Assembly: GCA_024291935.2 (NCBI GenBank)
Contig: CM044305.1
Span: forward strand, 93,860,397 to 93,924,396
DNA length: 64,000 nucleotides
Direction of reading: 5' to 3'
Origin: Okapia johnstoni
Taxonomy: Eukaryota > Chordata > Mammalia > Artiodactyla > Giraffidae
Below, one piece after another: positions 23,091 to 34,516 of the stretch. Under the pieces are notes generated by a model. The model was not told the DNA's origin and made no database searches. It saw only the letters and a program-made list of their open reading frames with translations. The position numbers and the translations under genes are program-made. How positions within the stretch are numbered: the stretch's first letter is position 1; each line of letters starts with the position of its first letter.

Positions 23091-24745
23091 CCAGGACAGT
23101 ATGGTATGTTCAGAGAACAATGAGACCGGCAGCCTGGGTGAGTAGAGGGTGAGTTGGGGGTATATTGCAAAACAGGAGAACTAAACAACAGACCTCAAGT
23201 GTGCCTTAGAGATCTGAGAGAGAATCAGAGCCATTTGAGAGAAGAAACATCATCTTTCCAATGAATGGGCCCGTTAATCCTCAAGAGGGTGACCACATGA
23301 CTGGGCCTCAAAGGCACACAAGTTGGCAAGTATGTACTTTGACAAGAATTATGATTTTTAGCAATTATAGTATAATTTTATGTAAGTAATCATTGCTACT
23401 TTCAGGATGTTTTTTGAACACTTTCCTTTCAAAACAAAATAATTCGGCCATAGCTCTTCCTTTAATTATTTTACATTTCTTTTGTTCCCAAATATAAGTG
23501 ATAAAGCCTTTTCTGGTTGTGGTGGTATATTATTTTTCTTTGAGGTCAATATTAGAATATCTTTCTTTCATGTCTGGTCCCCTAATCCTGAGCAGACTCA
23601 TCCCATTTGCAAGACACAAGATTTAAAACTAATAAAATAGCTATCGTTACTAAATAGTTGAAAATGATGAAAAAAAAAAAAAAAGAAAATGATGGAATTG
23701 GTGCATTTTATTTGTAGTTCTCTATAGGGATTAAAAGTGATTTGGGGAAATGATTTGCTTTGTTCCAGCTCTGAGCACAGCGCCATGTAGCATCTGATAA
23801 ATGTGCCCAGCAGATGACTTACTGAGTGCAATGCCAATGATTTTTAAATGTGACAAGGAATTTGACTTGAGCTGGTACAATTTTACCCAGTTTCCTTGTG
23901 CAAAATGAAAAATCCGTCCAGATACCAATCGTATTTGTATCATTTAAAACTGCTCTGAGGGATCGTCACCTCCCAGGTAGAGGCTCCGGACAACAATAAG
24001 CCAGTTTATCAAAGATGGGATTGAGTGCTCGTTGTTTTTCTATTAGGGAGGAATTACGCTAAGCCCAGCAGCAGACATTTTGTGTTACCATGGCAGCCCA
24101 TATTTCCTGCAGGGTTGTGACCCCTAATGACTACAGTGGGAAGGCAGGAAAAATAGAGACTCTTTGAAGATTAGTAAATAAACGCATTACTTATGCAAAC
24201 TGTTTCTGAGATGGCCCCACAGTATAGAGGAGAAATGAGGAAGCTCTTCAGATTGAGCAAATGGTTATATGTAAATACCTGCACTGGAAGAAAGCAAATC
24301 ACGTTTCATTTGATTATTTCTTTAAAAGTCTGTTTGGTCTGATAATGAAAGTAATATAAACTGGACTTCATACTGAGAAAACAGTATTATTGTGCATGAA
24401 AATACCAACAGCCATTGATGTTTTCCTTTCATTCTCAACAACTAATTTTTTCCCCATTGGCTCTTCAGATATAATATGGCTCCTAGAATGATTTTGAAAT
24501 ATTTCTCGATGGTTCACAGACAGGAAAAAATAAATGAGCATATTCAAGTTCATGTGGGCATTGAGAATGCAGTCCAGCACCTCTCCTTGGTGAAAGTGGT
24601 TTAGTATTATTTTTGACAGACTTGATTTGTCTTAATTGACCTGATACATTTCTGAACAAGAAGCTGAAAATAAGAAAGAAAACCAAGCATCCATCTTAGT
24701 CTACCGTTTGCAAGTGATTTTCTCAGTACATATTTCCTTTGAAGT
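23091..24745. other. Second repeat-poor block
   Basis: Apart from a poly(A) run at 23671-23686 I recognise no repeat. Frames of about 70-80 codons occur on the minus strand without domains. Like 8.2-12.8 kb, it is a candidate for conserved non-coding DNA, on the weak ground that it has stayed free of insertions. Confidence 0.4.
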
Positions 24746-24835
24746 CACACCTACATTTATTCGTACAAGAAATACTTATTGAGTGCCTACTATACTTGTA
24801 CTGTTCAAGGCACTGTGTTATGGTGAAAAATGAAT
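24746..24835 (-). mobile_element. L2/MIR-type 3' end, antisense
   Basis: 'tattgagtgcctactatact' followed by 'aaggcactgtgttatggtg' is the antisense terminal part of an L2 or MIR. Confidence 0.6.
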
Positions 24836-24852
24836 CTGAACTTGCATTATGT

Positions 24853-25150
24853 GGGTTGTTGTTGTTGTTCAGTTGCTCAGTTATGTCCAACTCCTTGTGA
24901 CCCCATGGACTGCTGCATGCCAGGCTTCCCTGTCCTTCATCATCTCCCTGAGTTGGCTCAAACTCATGTCCACTGAGGCATTGATGCCATCCAACCATCT
25001 CATCCTCTGTCGTCCCCTTCTCCTCCTGCCTTCAATCTTTCCCAGCATCAGGGTCTTTCCCAATGAGTCAGCTCTTCGCATCAGGTGGCCAAAGCATTGG
25101 AGCTTCAGCTTCAGCATCAGTCCTTCCAGTGAATCTTCGTGGTTAGTAGA
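24853..25150 (-). mobile_element. BovB 3' end, antisense
   Basis: Begins with the GTT repeat that marks the BovB 3' terminus and runs through 'ggcattgatgccatccaacc' to 'cagcatcagtccttccagtg'. A 78-codon minus-strand frame (24881-25117) is BovB-derived. Strongly 5'-truncated, about 300 bp. Confidence 0.92.
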
Positions 25151-26949
25151 TCAAATATCCCGGTAGATCTAGAATGAATCTGCTGAATGAGTAGGCCAAT
25201 ATTTTAAGTACTTGAAGTTCATTGGCTGAAAGTGCTAAATAAAATTGTAAATGTTACCACTCTAAGAGGCAGGGTTTTAATGTTAAGCACACATATGAGG
25301 TAGATGTCCTTTTAAATAATAATTTTTTAAAAAGCCCTCAGCTATCAACACAATGCAAAACTGTTGCTGTGCTTTGGCCATAAAGTTAGGCGGTTTCAGT
25401 TGGAACAATCCATTCCTCATACGAATAAATCTGTTTACACTGATTCCTTCTCCATCCCATACATCCTGAAGGGTTGCTAAAGAAGGGACCATAGTGCAAG
25501 AGGGGTGCCTTGGAAAATAGGAAGGGTTGATTGTGAACACTACTGAAAACAGTGATGTTGTGTCTCCATGCTAAGAAGCAGAAGAGTGGTAAGCCTTGAC
25601 TTGGCTGACTTAACTGCAGCTGATTGTGCTTGTCGATATCATTATGAGCTATCCATCCGGTGGCCTCTGAAGCTGTCTCCTACTGTCTAGTTGTAAGGCT
25701 AAGAAATAAACACCCCTATTCATCAAGTGAGGGGCCAACAGACCATAACTCTGTTCTTATCTTTCAGATACAGCAAATAAGCATCATCAGTCATGGTGAA
25801 AATATTTATGAAAGTCCTTTCCAACTTTAAGACTCTTTGAATTCATGATAAGCTCTTGGAGAGCAGTTTCTAAAACTCACTTAGTATTCTGCCCTTTCTT
25901 GCCTTCTGGCTTTCCGTATAATAATTCCACACAACTTCCTAGATCATGGCCTTAGCAGGAAGCCAGAGCCTTTATCTCTGTCCTTTTGCAAATTCTCTGA
26001 GATTACTAGGCTTAATTGCTCAGCAGCTGTGCAGCTGTCAAACACAGGATTTGGAAAACACTAGGGACTGGCATCAGGGAGAGGGCATATGGAAGGAGTT
26101 GGGCTGGTAGGAGGGATGTTTTGCCTCCACTTTGCCTCTACCTGTTCCCCTCAGGTGCCGTGCATCTTTCCCCAACACCCCAGTACAGCTCCAAGCCAGA
26201 GGAGTGGAGTGGCTGAATTTGGGTTGTCCTAGGGTGTAAAAGGCAAAGGGGGAAGGGCCACCCAGCTTCTGCACATCCCAGTGTGTTAGCTTATGGGGCC
26301 TAGCATTGGACTCACTCCTGTCTGTAGCTCTGACACCACATAGACATCACATATGAAGCCAGACATGAGTCTTCCCATCTGTTACAGCCTCAGAAGTAAA
26401 AAACTTGCTAGAGAATGAAGAAATGAGCAAATATCCTAAGCAGGCCACAGATTCTGGAGTAAAGTCTTTGGAAATCATGTATGGATGGACTGGAGAGTAC
26501 TCTTCTTCATCTGGGCCAGAAGCACTCATAATGCAAAAGGGACCTTAGTAGTGTTTGTGGCCCCGAAGAATTATTTTGCAGGCCATCTCCACGACAAGCC
26601 TGCTGGTGGCATCTGATGGCAATTCTAGAGGAACGGGGCTTACGGAAAGAAAAATAGGGCTGTGGAGAGAAATTGGGGCTCAGGAAATAGAAGGTGGGTG
26701 AGGCAATAGGATGGATGGATGCAGCGTTTGACGCTGCACAGGGGCTCCCGGGAGATGAGTCCATTCACTGACCAGGGGTGAGTCAGCTGGCAGTGGTTTG
26801 AAACTGAGGAGCAGCTGTGAGGGGATCATTAGCTGGCTGAGCACCAGGGCCTAGAAAGGGCACTTTGGAAGTAGCTCAGAAGAGGATACAGTCACTGGGT
26901 CAGGACTGGAGTGGTGTGGGGGCAGAGACAGGTTTGCTTTGCATATGAT
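25151..26949. other. Unassigned non-coding stretch
   Basis: No repeat family recognised over 1.8 kb. An acceptor-like tctgttcttatctttcag ends at 25768, but the frame after it closes after about 20 codons and no donor follows. Confidence 0.4.
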
Positions 26950-26963
26950 CAAATTTTTCTTTT

Positions 26964-27286
26964 TTTTTAAAAATTAATTTTTATTGGAGTATAGTTGCTT
27001 TACCATGTTGTGTTAGCTTCCACTGTTCAGCAAAGTGAATCAGCCACATATCCCCTCGCTCTTGGACCTCACTCCCATCCAGGTCCCCACAGAGCACAGA
27101 GTAGGGTTCCCCAAGCCACAGAGTAGGTTCCCACTAGTTATCTATTCTACACATAGTATCAATAGTGTAAACATGTCAATCCCAGTCTCCCAATTCATCC
27201 CACCCCACCCCCTGCTTTGTCTCTTTGGTGTCCATACATTTCTTCTCTATGTCTGTGTCTCTGTTTTGCAAAGAGGATCATCTATA
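26964..27286 (-). mobile_element. 5'-truncated L1 3' end with TSD, antisense
   Basis: Poly(T) first, then 'tattggagtatagttgcttt' and about 300 bp of the L1 3' sequence in antisense. It is flanked by caaatttttctttt (26950-26963) and caaattttctttt (27287-27299), a TSD differing by one T. Confidence 0.9.
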
Positions 27287-27439
27287 CAAATTTTCTTTTC
27301 AAGAAATTAATGTTAACATCCCCATTTTACTTATTTTAACTGTATGGAGTGTTGAAAATGAGTAAAATGTTCCCTATATTAAAAAAAAATTCCCTTTCAG
27401 GCTATAGATGTAAATATGCTGACGATAGAAGGAATTTTG

Positions 27440-27860
27440 GAATATGCAGAATATTATGCAGAAACTAAAAATAACTCATAATTCTACTACCCAGAGATAA
27501 CCAATATTAACATTTGAAGTACATCCCTTTGGACTTTCCACTCTAAGCCCATATGTATGAAGTGAAGTGAAAGTCCCTCAGCCCTGTCCAACTCTTTGCG
27601 ACCCCATGGACTGTAGCCCACCAGGCTCCTCTGTCCATGGAATTCTCCAGGCCAGAATACTGGAATTGGCAGCCATTCCCTTGTCCAGGGGATCTTCCCA
27701 ACCCAGGGAATGAACCCAGATCTCCCGCATTGCAGGTGGATTCTTCACCATCTGAGCCACCAGGGAAGCCCCAAGCCCATATGTATATTTCTATACAAAT
27801 TTTGGATCTCTCTGTTTTACAGTCTGCTTTTATCCTGCACTTAATAACATGTGATTGTTC
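27440..27860 (+). mobile_element. Old L1 3' sequence split by a SINE
   Basis: 'attctactacccagagataa' and 'ccaatattaacatttgaagt' on the left and 'tcctgcacttaataacatg' on the right are L1M 3'-type sequence. The SINE at 27559 interrupts it. Confidence 0.6.
27559..27772 (-). mobile_element. Bov-tA-type SINE with perfect 14-bp TSD
   Basis: Full antisense copy. The flanks aagcccatatgtat at 27545-27558 and 27773-27786 are identical, which fixes both ends to the base. Confidence 0.97.
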
Positions 27861-27869
27861 TCCTCTTCA

Positions 27870-28090
27870 CTTGTCTGAATCCTACTCACCCCTAAGAGTT
27901 CAGCCTAAGCCTCACTCTCTTACAGCAAATTCTCCTGAACACTAAACGTGGTACAGTCCCTATCCTCAGGCCTCCCATGGCACCCTGTTATTGACATTTG
28001 ACAGCATTCATTTCTCTTGTCATTATCTCTTCTGTGAGACTACAAGCTTGTCTTGGTGGCTGGTGTATCCTGACAGTCAGGCCCATACAG
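27870..28090 (+). mobile_element. L2 3' end fragment
   Basis: 'gagttcagcctaagcctcac' is the L2 3' region, and 'ctgtgagactacaagcttg' the block near its terminus. Confidence 0.55.
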
Positions 28091-28985
28091 GCAGAAACTA
28101 AGAAAGATCTTTGTTTAGTATGCAAATGAGAGCATTTTTGACCTGCAACTTAGTGGACCTATGACTAGATCTGACAGAAAGAGATTTAGAAATCCTGAGC
28201 TGGGAACCTAGGCTGTGGATCAAGAGAAGACACAGCCAGAACCAGAGTGAGCACCTTTTTGCAGTCGAGTTACTTTGTTCCCCACCAGCTGTGAAGCTGT
28301 GATGTGGGGAGAAGGTTCCAGAAGCACAATGCTGGGCTAAGGGAAAGGCTGTGGTGCAGCGAGCCACCACAATATATGCAGCACTTCCTCCTTCTACCCC
28401 TTTAGGTGGTGGTGTTGGTGGGAAGAGGGGTAGAGAGAGTAGCAAGGCAAAAGCATGGGGAATGTGGACACATTCATTCCATTTTCTTTGCTTCAGCACT
28501 GAGGCGCTGTCAGAAAACATTCATTGGGTCTTTCAGCCCCCGGGTAAGGAGCTACTAGATGCAGCCAGAGAGAAGTCTGTGTGGATGGTGAGAAGACCTC
28601 AGTAGCTCAAGCACTTGATGGAATCCTCACGAACTGCATAGAGGAGGACACTGATCTATTCCAGGAAAGCGAGGCTACCTGACTCACATCTTGCTTAGCC
28701 CCGTGCTGCTCTATGTTTCTGTAAATGGTCCTGTCATCAGCTAGTTTCTTATCATACTTTTGATGAAGCTGTAGAATAGTAGACTCATCTGACAGTAATT
28801 TCACTGAGCAAATTTTTTTTAAAGTCCAATCAAGTCTCACAAAGTCAATTTCTGTTACGTTGTTCCTGCAACAATGAAGTTAAGAGAAAATTATTGTTTT
28901 AACTTTTGATGAAGAGAAAGAATTATAAAATAAAACTCCTAAGTGTTTGATCATCTGATAAGATGCTTCTCTGGCATTTTTAAAG
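28091..28985. other. Unassigned non-coding stretch
   Basis: Contains a 140-codon minus-strand frame (28098-28520) and a 77-codon one (28607-28840). Neither shows a domain that I recognise. Confidence 0.4.
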
Positions 28986-28989
28986 GCCA

Positions 28990-29212
28990 AGGCTTCCCAG
29001 GTGGCACTGTGGTAAAGAACCCACCGGCCAATGCAGGAGATGCAAAAGACATGGGTTCAATCTCTGAGTTGGGAAGATCCCCTGGAGACGGAAATGGCTA
29101 CGCACTCTAGTATTCTTGCCTGGGAAATCCCGTGGACAGAGGAGCCTGGTGAGCTGCAGTCCATGGGGTCGCAAAGAGTCAGACATGACTGAGCACACAC
29201 ACACACCAAATC
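28990..29212 (+). mobile_element. Bov-tA-type SINE, sense
   Basis: Runs from 'ggcttcccaggtggcactg' to 'gagtcagacatgactgagca' and ends in a short (CA)n tail instead of the more usual A-rich or (AAC)n tail. Confidence 0.93.
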
Positions 29213-29813
29213 TTTACAGAACCAGTAAAGCACATTTAGCCTCCAAGCAGTGTATGCTTCTTGTACATTTCTACAGTTAATTACCTTTCTTTTTTACATT
29301 CATAATCAAGTTTAAGACTACACTGACATGTCCTGTAAATCTAAAAATAATTCCATTTGGAATTCTCTCTACAAACACTAACTTCCTTAAGCTTGATCAA
29401 AAATACTCCATCCATTCAGGATCCTATCATGTGTGAGCTCTGTGCTAGAAGCACAGTGACAGATGAAGGAAGCAGGACCCCCTGCTGCCAAGCTACTCAC
29501 CATCCTGCTCCAAAGGTTTTGAGGGCTTTAATGTCAAAATTCTTCTGCTGGGCTTTCATGGCCTTTTGCCTCTGAAAGGGATATGATGTTATCTTCCCTG
29601 GCTATTCTTTCCTTTTCCTCTTCTTCAAGACACAACCTCTGTTCCAGCCCTATTACAAACATCTCATGCTGCCTTGCCTCCATTTCCTGAAGCTTGTTGT
29701 CCTCTACCATCTTCTCAAGGCTCAGCTCAAAATCTCCTCCACATGTCTTCTTGGCTCTACTTGCAAAATACATACCCAGAGTCTGATCACCTCTCACCAC
29801 CTCTGCTGCTACC
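29213..29813. other. Unassigned non-coding stretch
   Basis: A 93-codon minus-strand frame (29534-29815) is rich in Glu and Lys and looks coiled-coil-like. It overlaps the start of an L2 and has no recognised homologue. No other feature. Confidence 0.35.
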
Positions 29814-30070
29814 ACCCTAATTCAAGTCACCATCATGTCTCCCCAGGACTATTTGTAAGAGTCTTTCTGCTTCGACTTCTGTATGCCAGTCTACTCTTCA
29901 TACATTAAAGCCATATCATCTCACCTCTCTGCTCAGAACCCTCCATCAACTCCTGATCTCACTCAGAATCTAATCCTAAGTCTTCACCATGCCTTTCAAG
30001 TACCACATGATCTGGTCCCTCTGTTACTTTTCTGACCTTACTTCTCACCACTCTTCCCATTGCTTTACTC
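29814..30070 (+). mobile_element. L2 LINE, left part
   Basis: 'aattcaagtcaccatcatgt', 'cagaaccctccatcaactcc' and 'gtaccacatgatctggtccc' are successive L2 3' blocks. The series continues at 30956, so the two parts probably belong to one element. Confidence 0.85.
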
Positions 30071-30460
30071 TACTCTAGAAGATTTCAACCCTAATAGATC
30101 TAACACTCTTTTGATAATAGATGTTTTTAATCCCCCCTTTAGTACCCTGAAAGGAGAGGTATAAATAATGTAACCTGCCTATATACATATTTGTAAAATA
30201 CCAATGCCCCCAAAATAACATAAAAGAAATGCAAGGAAATAATTTACAATAAAAGAGTACATATTTTAGTATGTAAATCCTGGGGCACAGCTACACTTGA
30301 AAATATGATGAAGTAGTAAGAAGTTTTGTACCTGTAATGAAAAAGCATAGTGAAAGTGGCAGCTCCAAATGCTGATTGATAAAAGCATGTCATAGGGGCT
30401 ATTCTAATGTCCACACTGCATGGCTGTCAGTGGTATTTTTTTTCTGAAATGGTGAGTATT
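30071..30460. other. Unassigned insertion between two L2 halves
   Basis: About 390 bp between the L2 halves, outside the CHR-2 SINE, and not L2. It is AT-rich and may be an unnamed older element. Confidence 0.35.
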
Positions 30461-30473
30461 TCTCTTTTTCTTA

Positions 30474-30825
30474 GAATTAATTTTATTTATTTATTTATGG
30501 CTGCAGTGGGTCTTTGTTGCTGTGCGGGCTTTTCTCTAGTTGTGGCAAGCAGGGGCTACTCTAGTTGTGGTGCACGGGCTTCTCATTTTGGTAGCTTTTC
30601 TTGTTGAAGAGCATAAACTCCAGGGCAGACAGGCTTCAGTAGATGTAGCATGCAGGCTCAGTAGTTGCACGTCCTGGGTTCTAGAGTGCTGGCTCAGGAG
30701 TTGTGTGCCTCAGGCGTAGTTGCCCCATAGCATGTGGGATCTTCCTAGACCAGGGAACAAACCGGTGTCTCCTGCATTGTCAGGTGGATTCTCATCCACT
30801 GAGCCACCAGGGAAGCCCCTAAAAG
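30474..30825 (-). mobile_element. CHR-2-type (Cetartiodactyla tRNA-Glu) SINE, antisense
   Basis: Recurrent 'agttgtggcaagcaggggct' and 'agttgtggtgcacgggcttc' units are followed by 'catgtgggatcttcctagac' and 'gagccaccagggaagccc'. This is the SINE shared by ruminants, hippo and whales. It is flanked by ggtgagtatttct (30461-30473) and ggtgaatatttct (30826-30838), a 13-bp TSD with one mismatch. Confidence 0.9.
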
Positions 30826-30955
30826 GGTGAATATTTCTTGATAAAGTTCTAAGTTGCATTTTCCAATCATTGGAACCATTAGAAAACAAAAACACTTATG
30901 CACATTTTCAAAATGCCCTCCAGGGGGCACTGATGCCCCACTCAGAATGGCTCAG

Positions 30956-31275
30956 ACCTTTGACCTTGCTTCTCCTGGACTAACCAAAGCTTGTTCCCAC
31001 CTCAGGGCCTTTGCACTTGCTGTTCTCTCTGCCTGGAAAGCTCTTCCCTCAAACATTTAGATGATTCCTTCTCTCAGATCTCTGTTCAAATGACACTACT
31101 TTAGAGAGCCCTTTCCTGGCCACTCTGTCTAAAATAGTACGTCTGTTCCATAGATCTCTATCTTTTCACTCTTTTTAAATTTTCTTCCTAATGCTGTAAC
31201 TGACATTATCTTAGGTATCTATTTACATATTTACTACCTGGCTCTCCCACTAGACTCTAGTGACTAAAAGGAATT
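30956..31275 (+). mobile_element. L2 LINE, right part
   Basis: 'cacctcagggcctttgcact' and 'tgctgttctctctgcctgga' followed by 'cactagactctagtgac'. It continues the block order of the L2 part at 29814-30070. Confidence 0.88.
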
Positions 31276-31399
31276 CTCCAAGACTTCAGACACTTCTTTT
31301 ACATAGCTCTATTTCCCAAATACTGGGAGAGTTATTAATGAATCCAGGTTTTCTCTGATTCCAGGATGGCAGTAACAATCAAGCTTCCTAACCATTAAA

Positions 31400-31600
31400 T
31401 AATCATGGTAAGAGCTATACCATTTATTGACCAAGTGCTATATACTTTGTACTGTGCTGTGTTCTAACAATAGCACTGTGAAATATTATTATCATCCCCA
31501 TCTTACAGGCTGGCAAACTGAGACCTAGGTTACTTCATTTGTTCAAGATCACAGAGATGGTGGTAAGTGGCAGAGACCATGATTTTCTTCATTACATCTT
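31400..31600 (-). mobile_element. MIR SINE, antisense
   Basis: 'tttattgaccaagtgctata', 'tcatccccatcttacaggct' and 'tggtggtaagtggcagag' follow antisense MIR order. Confidence 0.82.
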
Positions 31601-32555
31601 GCAGTAGGTAAGAAAGCTAGGAGTTAATTCGGAGGCAGTCCTACTCGTAAACCCTCAGCCAACCCACGTCAGGGGTGAGGACTGATATACAACCTGACGC
31701 CTCTAAAGTGATGCTCTGCAAGGTCTAGCTTGCAGAAATGTCAGCAAGCTTCATACCCACCTAGCCTTTGCCAGGAGTGTTGGTGGATTCAACAACAAAT
31801 GTTATTCCCTTCCCACCCCAGTGACTCTCCTACCTTTCTTCTTTGGTATACCAAGAAAACAAAGAATCAAGAAGACGGGTTTCTCTGCATGGGTACTTTC
31901 TGAATAACTGTGTATTGTTTCCTCCTCCCAAATTCTTTCATGGAAGGGGTTTTAACTGCTTTTAAGCATAACTTTGTTTATATGCATCCTATGTCTCCTA
32001 TTCATTTGAAGCTCCTAGAAAACAGGGACCAAATCTTAGTCAACCTTGTACTCTCCTCAGTAACCTTTGGCCTTCAGACCAGACTAAGCCCCTGATTCTC
32101 TGTGGAACTTTATACATATTACTAGACGGTTCCCAGAGCTCCATGTAGTACCTTGACATGCAGTAGGTGCTCAAGATATACTTCTTGTTTGCTTACTGTA
32201 TCTTGGTCCTCTTTACACCAAAACAAAAGATCCTCTCACTTTGTTTTTGCCCTTACTCCTTAACTCTTTCATTCATTGTTTCTCTCATTCTTTTATTCAA
32301 TAATCTCTCCCCTTGGGGTTCAGAGACAGTAGAAATCTCTCTCTCTTTCTCTCTCACTTACTTCAAGTTTGACTCCTGTAGTCTGAATTCTGAGCACATA
32401 TATACCCACTCCTCTACATCATCAGTGTCCCCTGAGGGTAAGAACACTCTCCCAGGGCTGGAACCCTCAGGTAGGGACAGCAGTGATACCTGACACTTAA
32501 ATTTCTATTATCAATTTCCTGAGTACCTTCTTACACCTCTTGTTTGCACACTACC
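31601..32555. other. Mostly unassigned; possible L2 3' ends and a CT run
   Basis: L2-like 3' terminal motifs appear around 31990-32060 and 32140-32200 ('gcagtaggtgctcaagata'). A (CT)n-rich run lies at 32335-32360. No gene. Confidence 0.45.
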
Positions 32556-33085
32556 ACTTTATCGTGAGTTAGGCATGTATTATAAGAATTCTCATTTTAC
32601 AGATAAGCAAGTAGTCTTGGGGAATTTTAATGATATTCCCAAAGTCACACAGCAAATTGAGTGGCAGAATCAGTTCAGTCACTCAGTCATGTCCAACTCT
32701 TTGCGACCCCATGGACTGCAGCATTCCAGGCTTCCCTGTCCATCACCAACTCCTGGAGCTTGCTCAAACTCATGTCCATCAAGTCGCTGATGCCATCCAA
32801 CCATCTCATCCTCTGTTGCCCCCTTCTCCCACCTTCAATCCTTCCCAGCATCAGAGTCTTTTCCAATGAGTCGGCTGTTCGCATCAGGTGGCCAAAGTAT
32901 TGGAATTTCAGCTTCAGTATCAGTCCTTCCAATGAATATTCAGGACTGATTTCCTTTAGGATGGACTGGTTTGATCTCCTTGCAGTCCAAGGGACTCTCA
33001 ATTCCAGCTTGCCATTGAGTGGCAGAACTGGGATTCAAACCTGGGTTTTTGGATCTCTGGTTCAAAATGTACTCTTTCTGGGGCA
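32556..33085 (-). mobile_element. MIR SINE, antisense, split by BovB
   Basis: The left half (32590-32669) has 'attttacagataagcaagta' and 'cccaaagtcacacagcaaat'. The right half (33014-33085) has 'gagtggcagaactgggattc'. Removing the BovB and one TSD copy restores normal MIR order, so the MIR was the target. Confidence 0.92.
32670..33013 (-). mobile_element. BovB 3' end with perfect 14-bp TSD inside a MIR
   Basis: About 344 bp of BovB 3' sequence in antisense, from the 'cagttcagtcactcagtcat' terminus to 'cagtccaagggactctcaa'. It is flanked by attgagtggcagaa at 32656-32669 and 33014-33027 (identical). A 104-codon minus-strand frame at 32687-33001 is BovB-derived. The 197-codon plus-strand frame across it is an antisense shadow. 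Confidence 0.96.
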
Positions 33086-33639
33086 TGTTGGTGGAGCAGA
33101 AGACCCTGGGGACCACCTTGCCTCCAGACCTCAAATCCAGCTTGCTGTCCCCCAGTACTTCACAGGGAGGGATAAATGGGAAGAACAGTTTTACTCTTCA
33201 TTAGGTCTCTGTAGGGTGGTGTCCAATTTGTTTACTAGGAACAAAAAAACATAATTAGGAAACTGGTCCAGGTCTCCCAGGCAGAGATGTGTTTATATTC
33301 TCACCATAAGCCTGAGCTCAGCCTTTCTGGACCAGGCTATAGTCTAAGAGCCATTGCACTGGGGCAGACCACAAGGGACCTCTAACATCTGCTGAACACC
33401 AAACCCATGCTCTCTCAGACATCCACTACTTCCATTCTGGGCTTCTTTTTCCCCATTTGAAAATTGCTAACACTCAACATTCTGAAGTTCATCCCCATTC
33501 ACTCCTCTTGGCAGCATGTGCTAAACTCAGCCTGTGTTAATCTGTGAAGGGGCCAACCCCAACCCAAATGACCCTGCTCCAACTTGTCTCAACACAGCTT
33601 CACTATAGTTCTTGTGCAAAGTAGAGTGTCAAAATTTTC
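33086..33639. other. Unassigned non-coding stretch
   Basis: No feature recognised. Confidence 0.4.
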
Positions 33640-34257
33640 TCCTGAAAGAAATTAAAGAAGATCTAAATAATGGAAAGGCATCCTATGTTCATGGATTGAA
33701 AAACTTAATAGTGCTAAGATGACAATACTATCCAAAGTCATCCACAGTTTCAATACAATTCCTTATCCAAATCTCAATAACTTTTTTGAAGAAATTAAAA
33801 TGGTGATCCTACAATTCATGTGGGAATTACCAAGAAGCCTAAATATCCAAAACAATCCTGAAAAAGAAAAAAAAATTTGAGGACTTACACCACCCAATTT
33901 CAAAATGTACTACAAATGTACAGGTAAGAATAGACATATAAATACATGGAATAAAACTCAAGGTCCAGAAATAAACTCATATATCTATGGTCAGATGATT
34001 TTTCTTACAAGGAGGTTAGAACCCTTCAATGGGAAAGAATCATTTCTCCAACAAATGGTGCTAGGACAATCAGTTATCTACTTGCAAAAGAATTGAACCC
34101 CTGTCTCATACCATATACAAAGTTAAATAAAAACAAATCAAAGGCCTAAATGTAAATTTTAAAACTATAAAAACTCTTAGAAGAAAATGTAAGGGTAAAT
34201 ATTCATGACCTTGGGGTGAATAACAAACGCATAAGCAACAAAAGAGAAAAATAGACA
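33640..34257 (+). mobile_element. Old L1 ORF2 fragment, sense, left part
   Basis: Recognisable L1 ORF2 DNA: 'caaaatgtactacaaatgta', 'ctccaacaaatggtgctagg' and 'ttcatgaccttggggtgaat' in order. Frames are broken. It resumes at 35684 after younger insertions. Confidence 0.88.
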
Positions 34258-34516
34258 TGCATTGGTGATGCCATCCAACCATCTCATCCTCTGTTGCCCC
34301 CTTCTCCTTGTGCCTTCAATCTTTCCTAGCATCAGGATCTTTTCTAATGAGTCGGCTCTTCCCCATCAGGTGGCACACGTGTTGGAGCTTCAGTATCAGT
34401 ATTTCCAATGAATATTCAGGCTTGATTTCCTTGAAGATTAACTAGTTTGATCTCCTTGCTGTCAAAGGGACTCTCAAGAGTCCTCTCCAGCACCGCAGTT
34501 CAAAAGCATCAATTCT

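Noticed and set aside
22949..23188. 79-codon minus-strand frame with Tyr/Thr/His repeats
   Set aside because: Translation of the GTGTA minisatellite.
25751..25830. Acceptor-like site followed by an open segment
   Set aside because: The frame closes after about 20 codons and no donor follows.
28098..28520. 140-codon minus-strand frame
   Set aside because: No recognised domain, no splice context and no homologous copy; consistent with chance.
29534..29815. Glu/Lys-rich 93-codon minus-strand frame resembling a coiled coil
   Set aside because: Overlaps the start of an L2 and lies on the strand opposite to it; composition reflects a pyrimidine-rich plus strand.
32661..33254. 197-codon plus-strand open frame
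   Set aside because: Antisense shadow of the BovB 3' end that runs into MIR and unique DNA.
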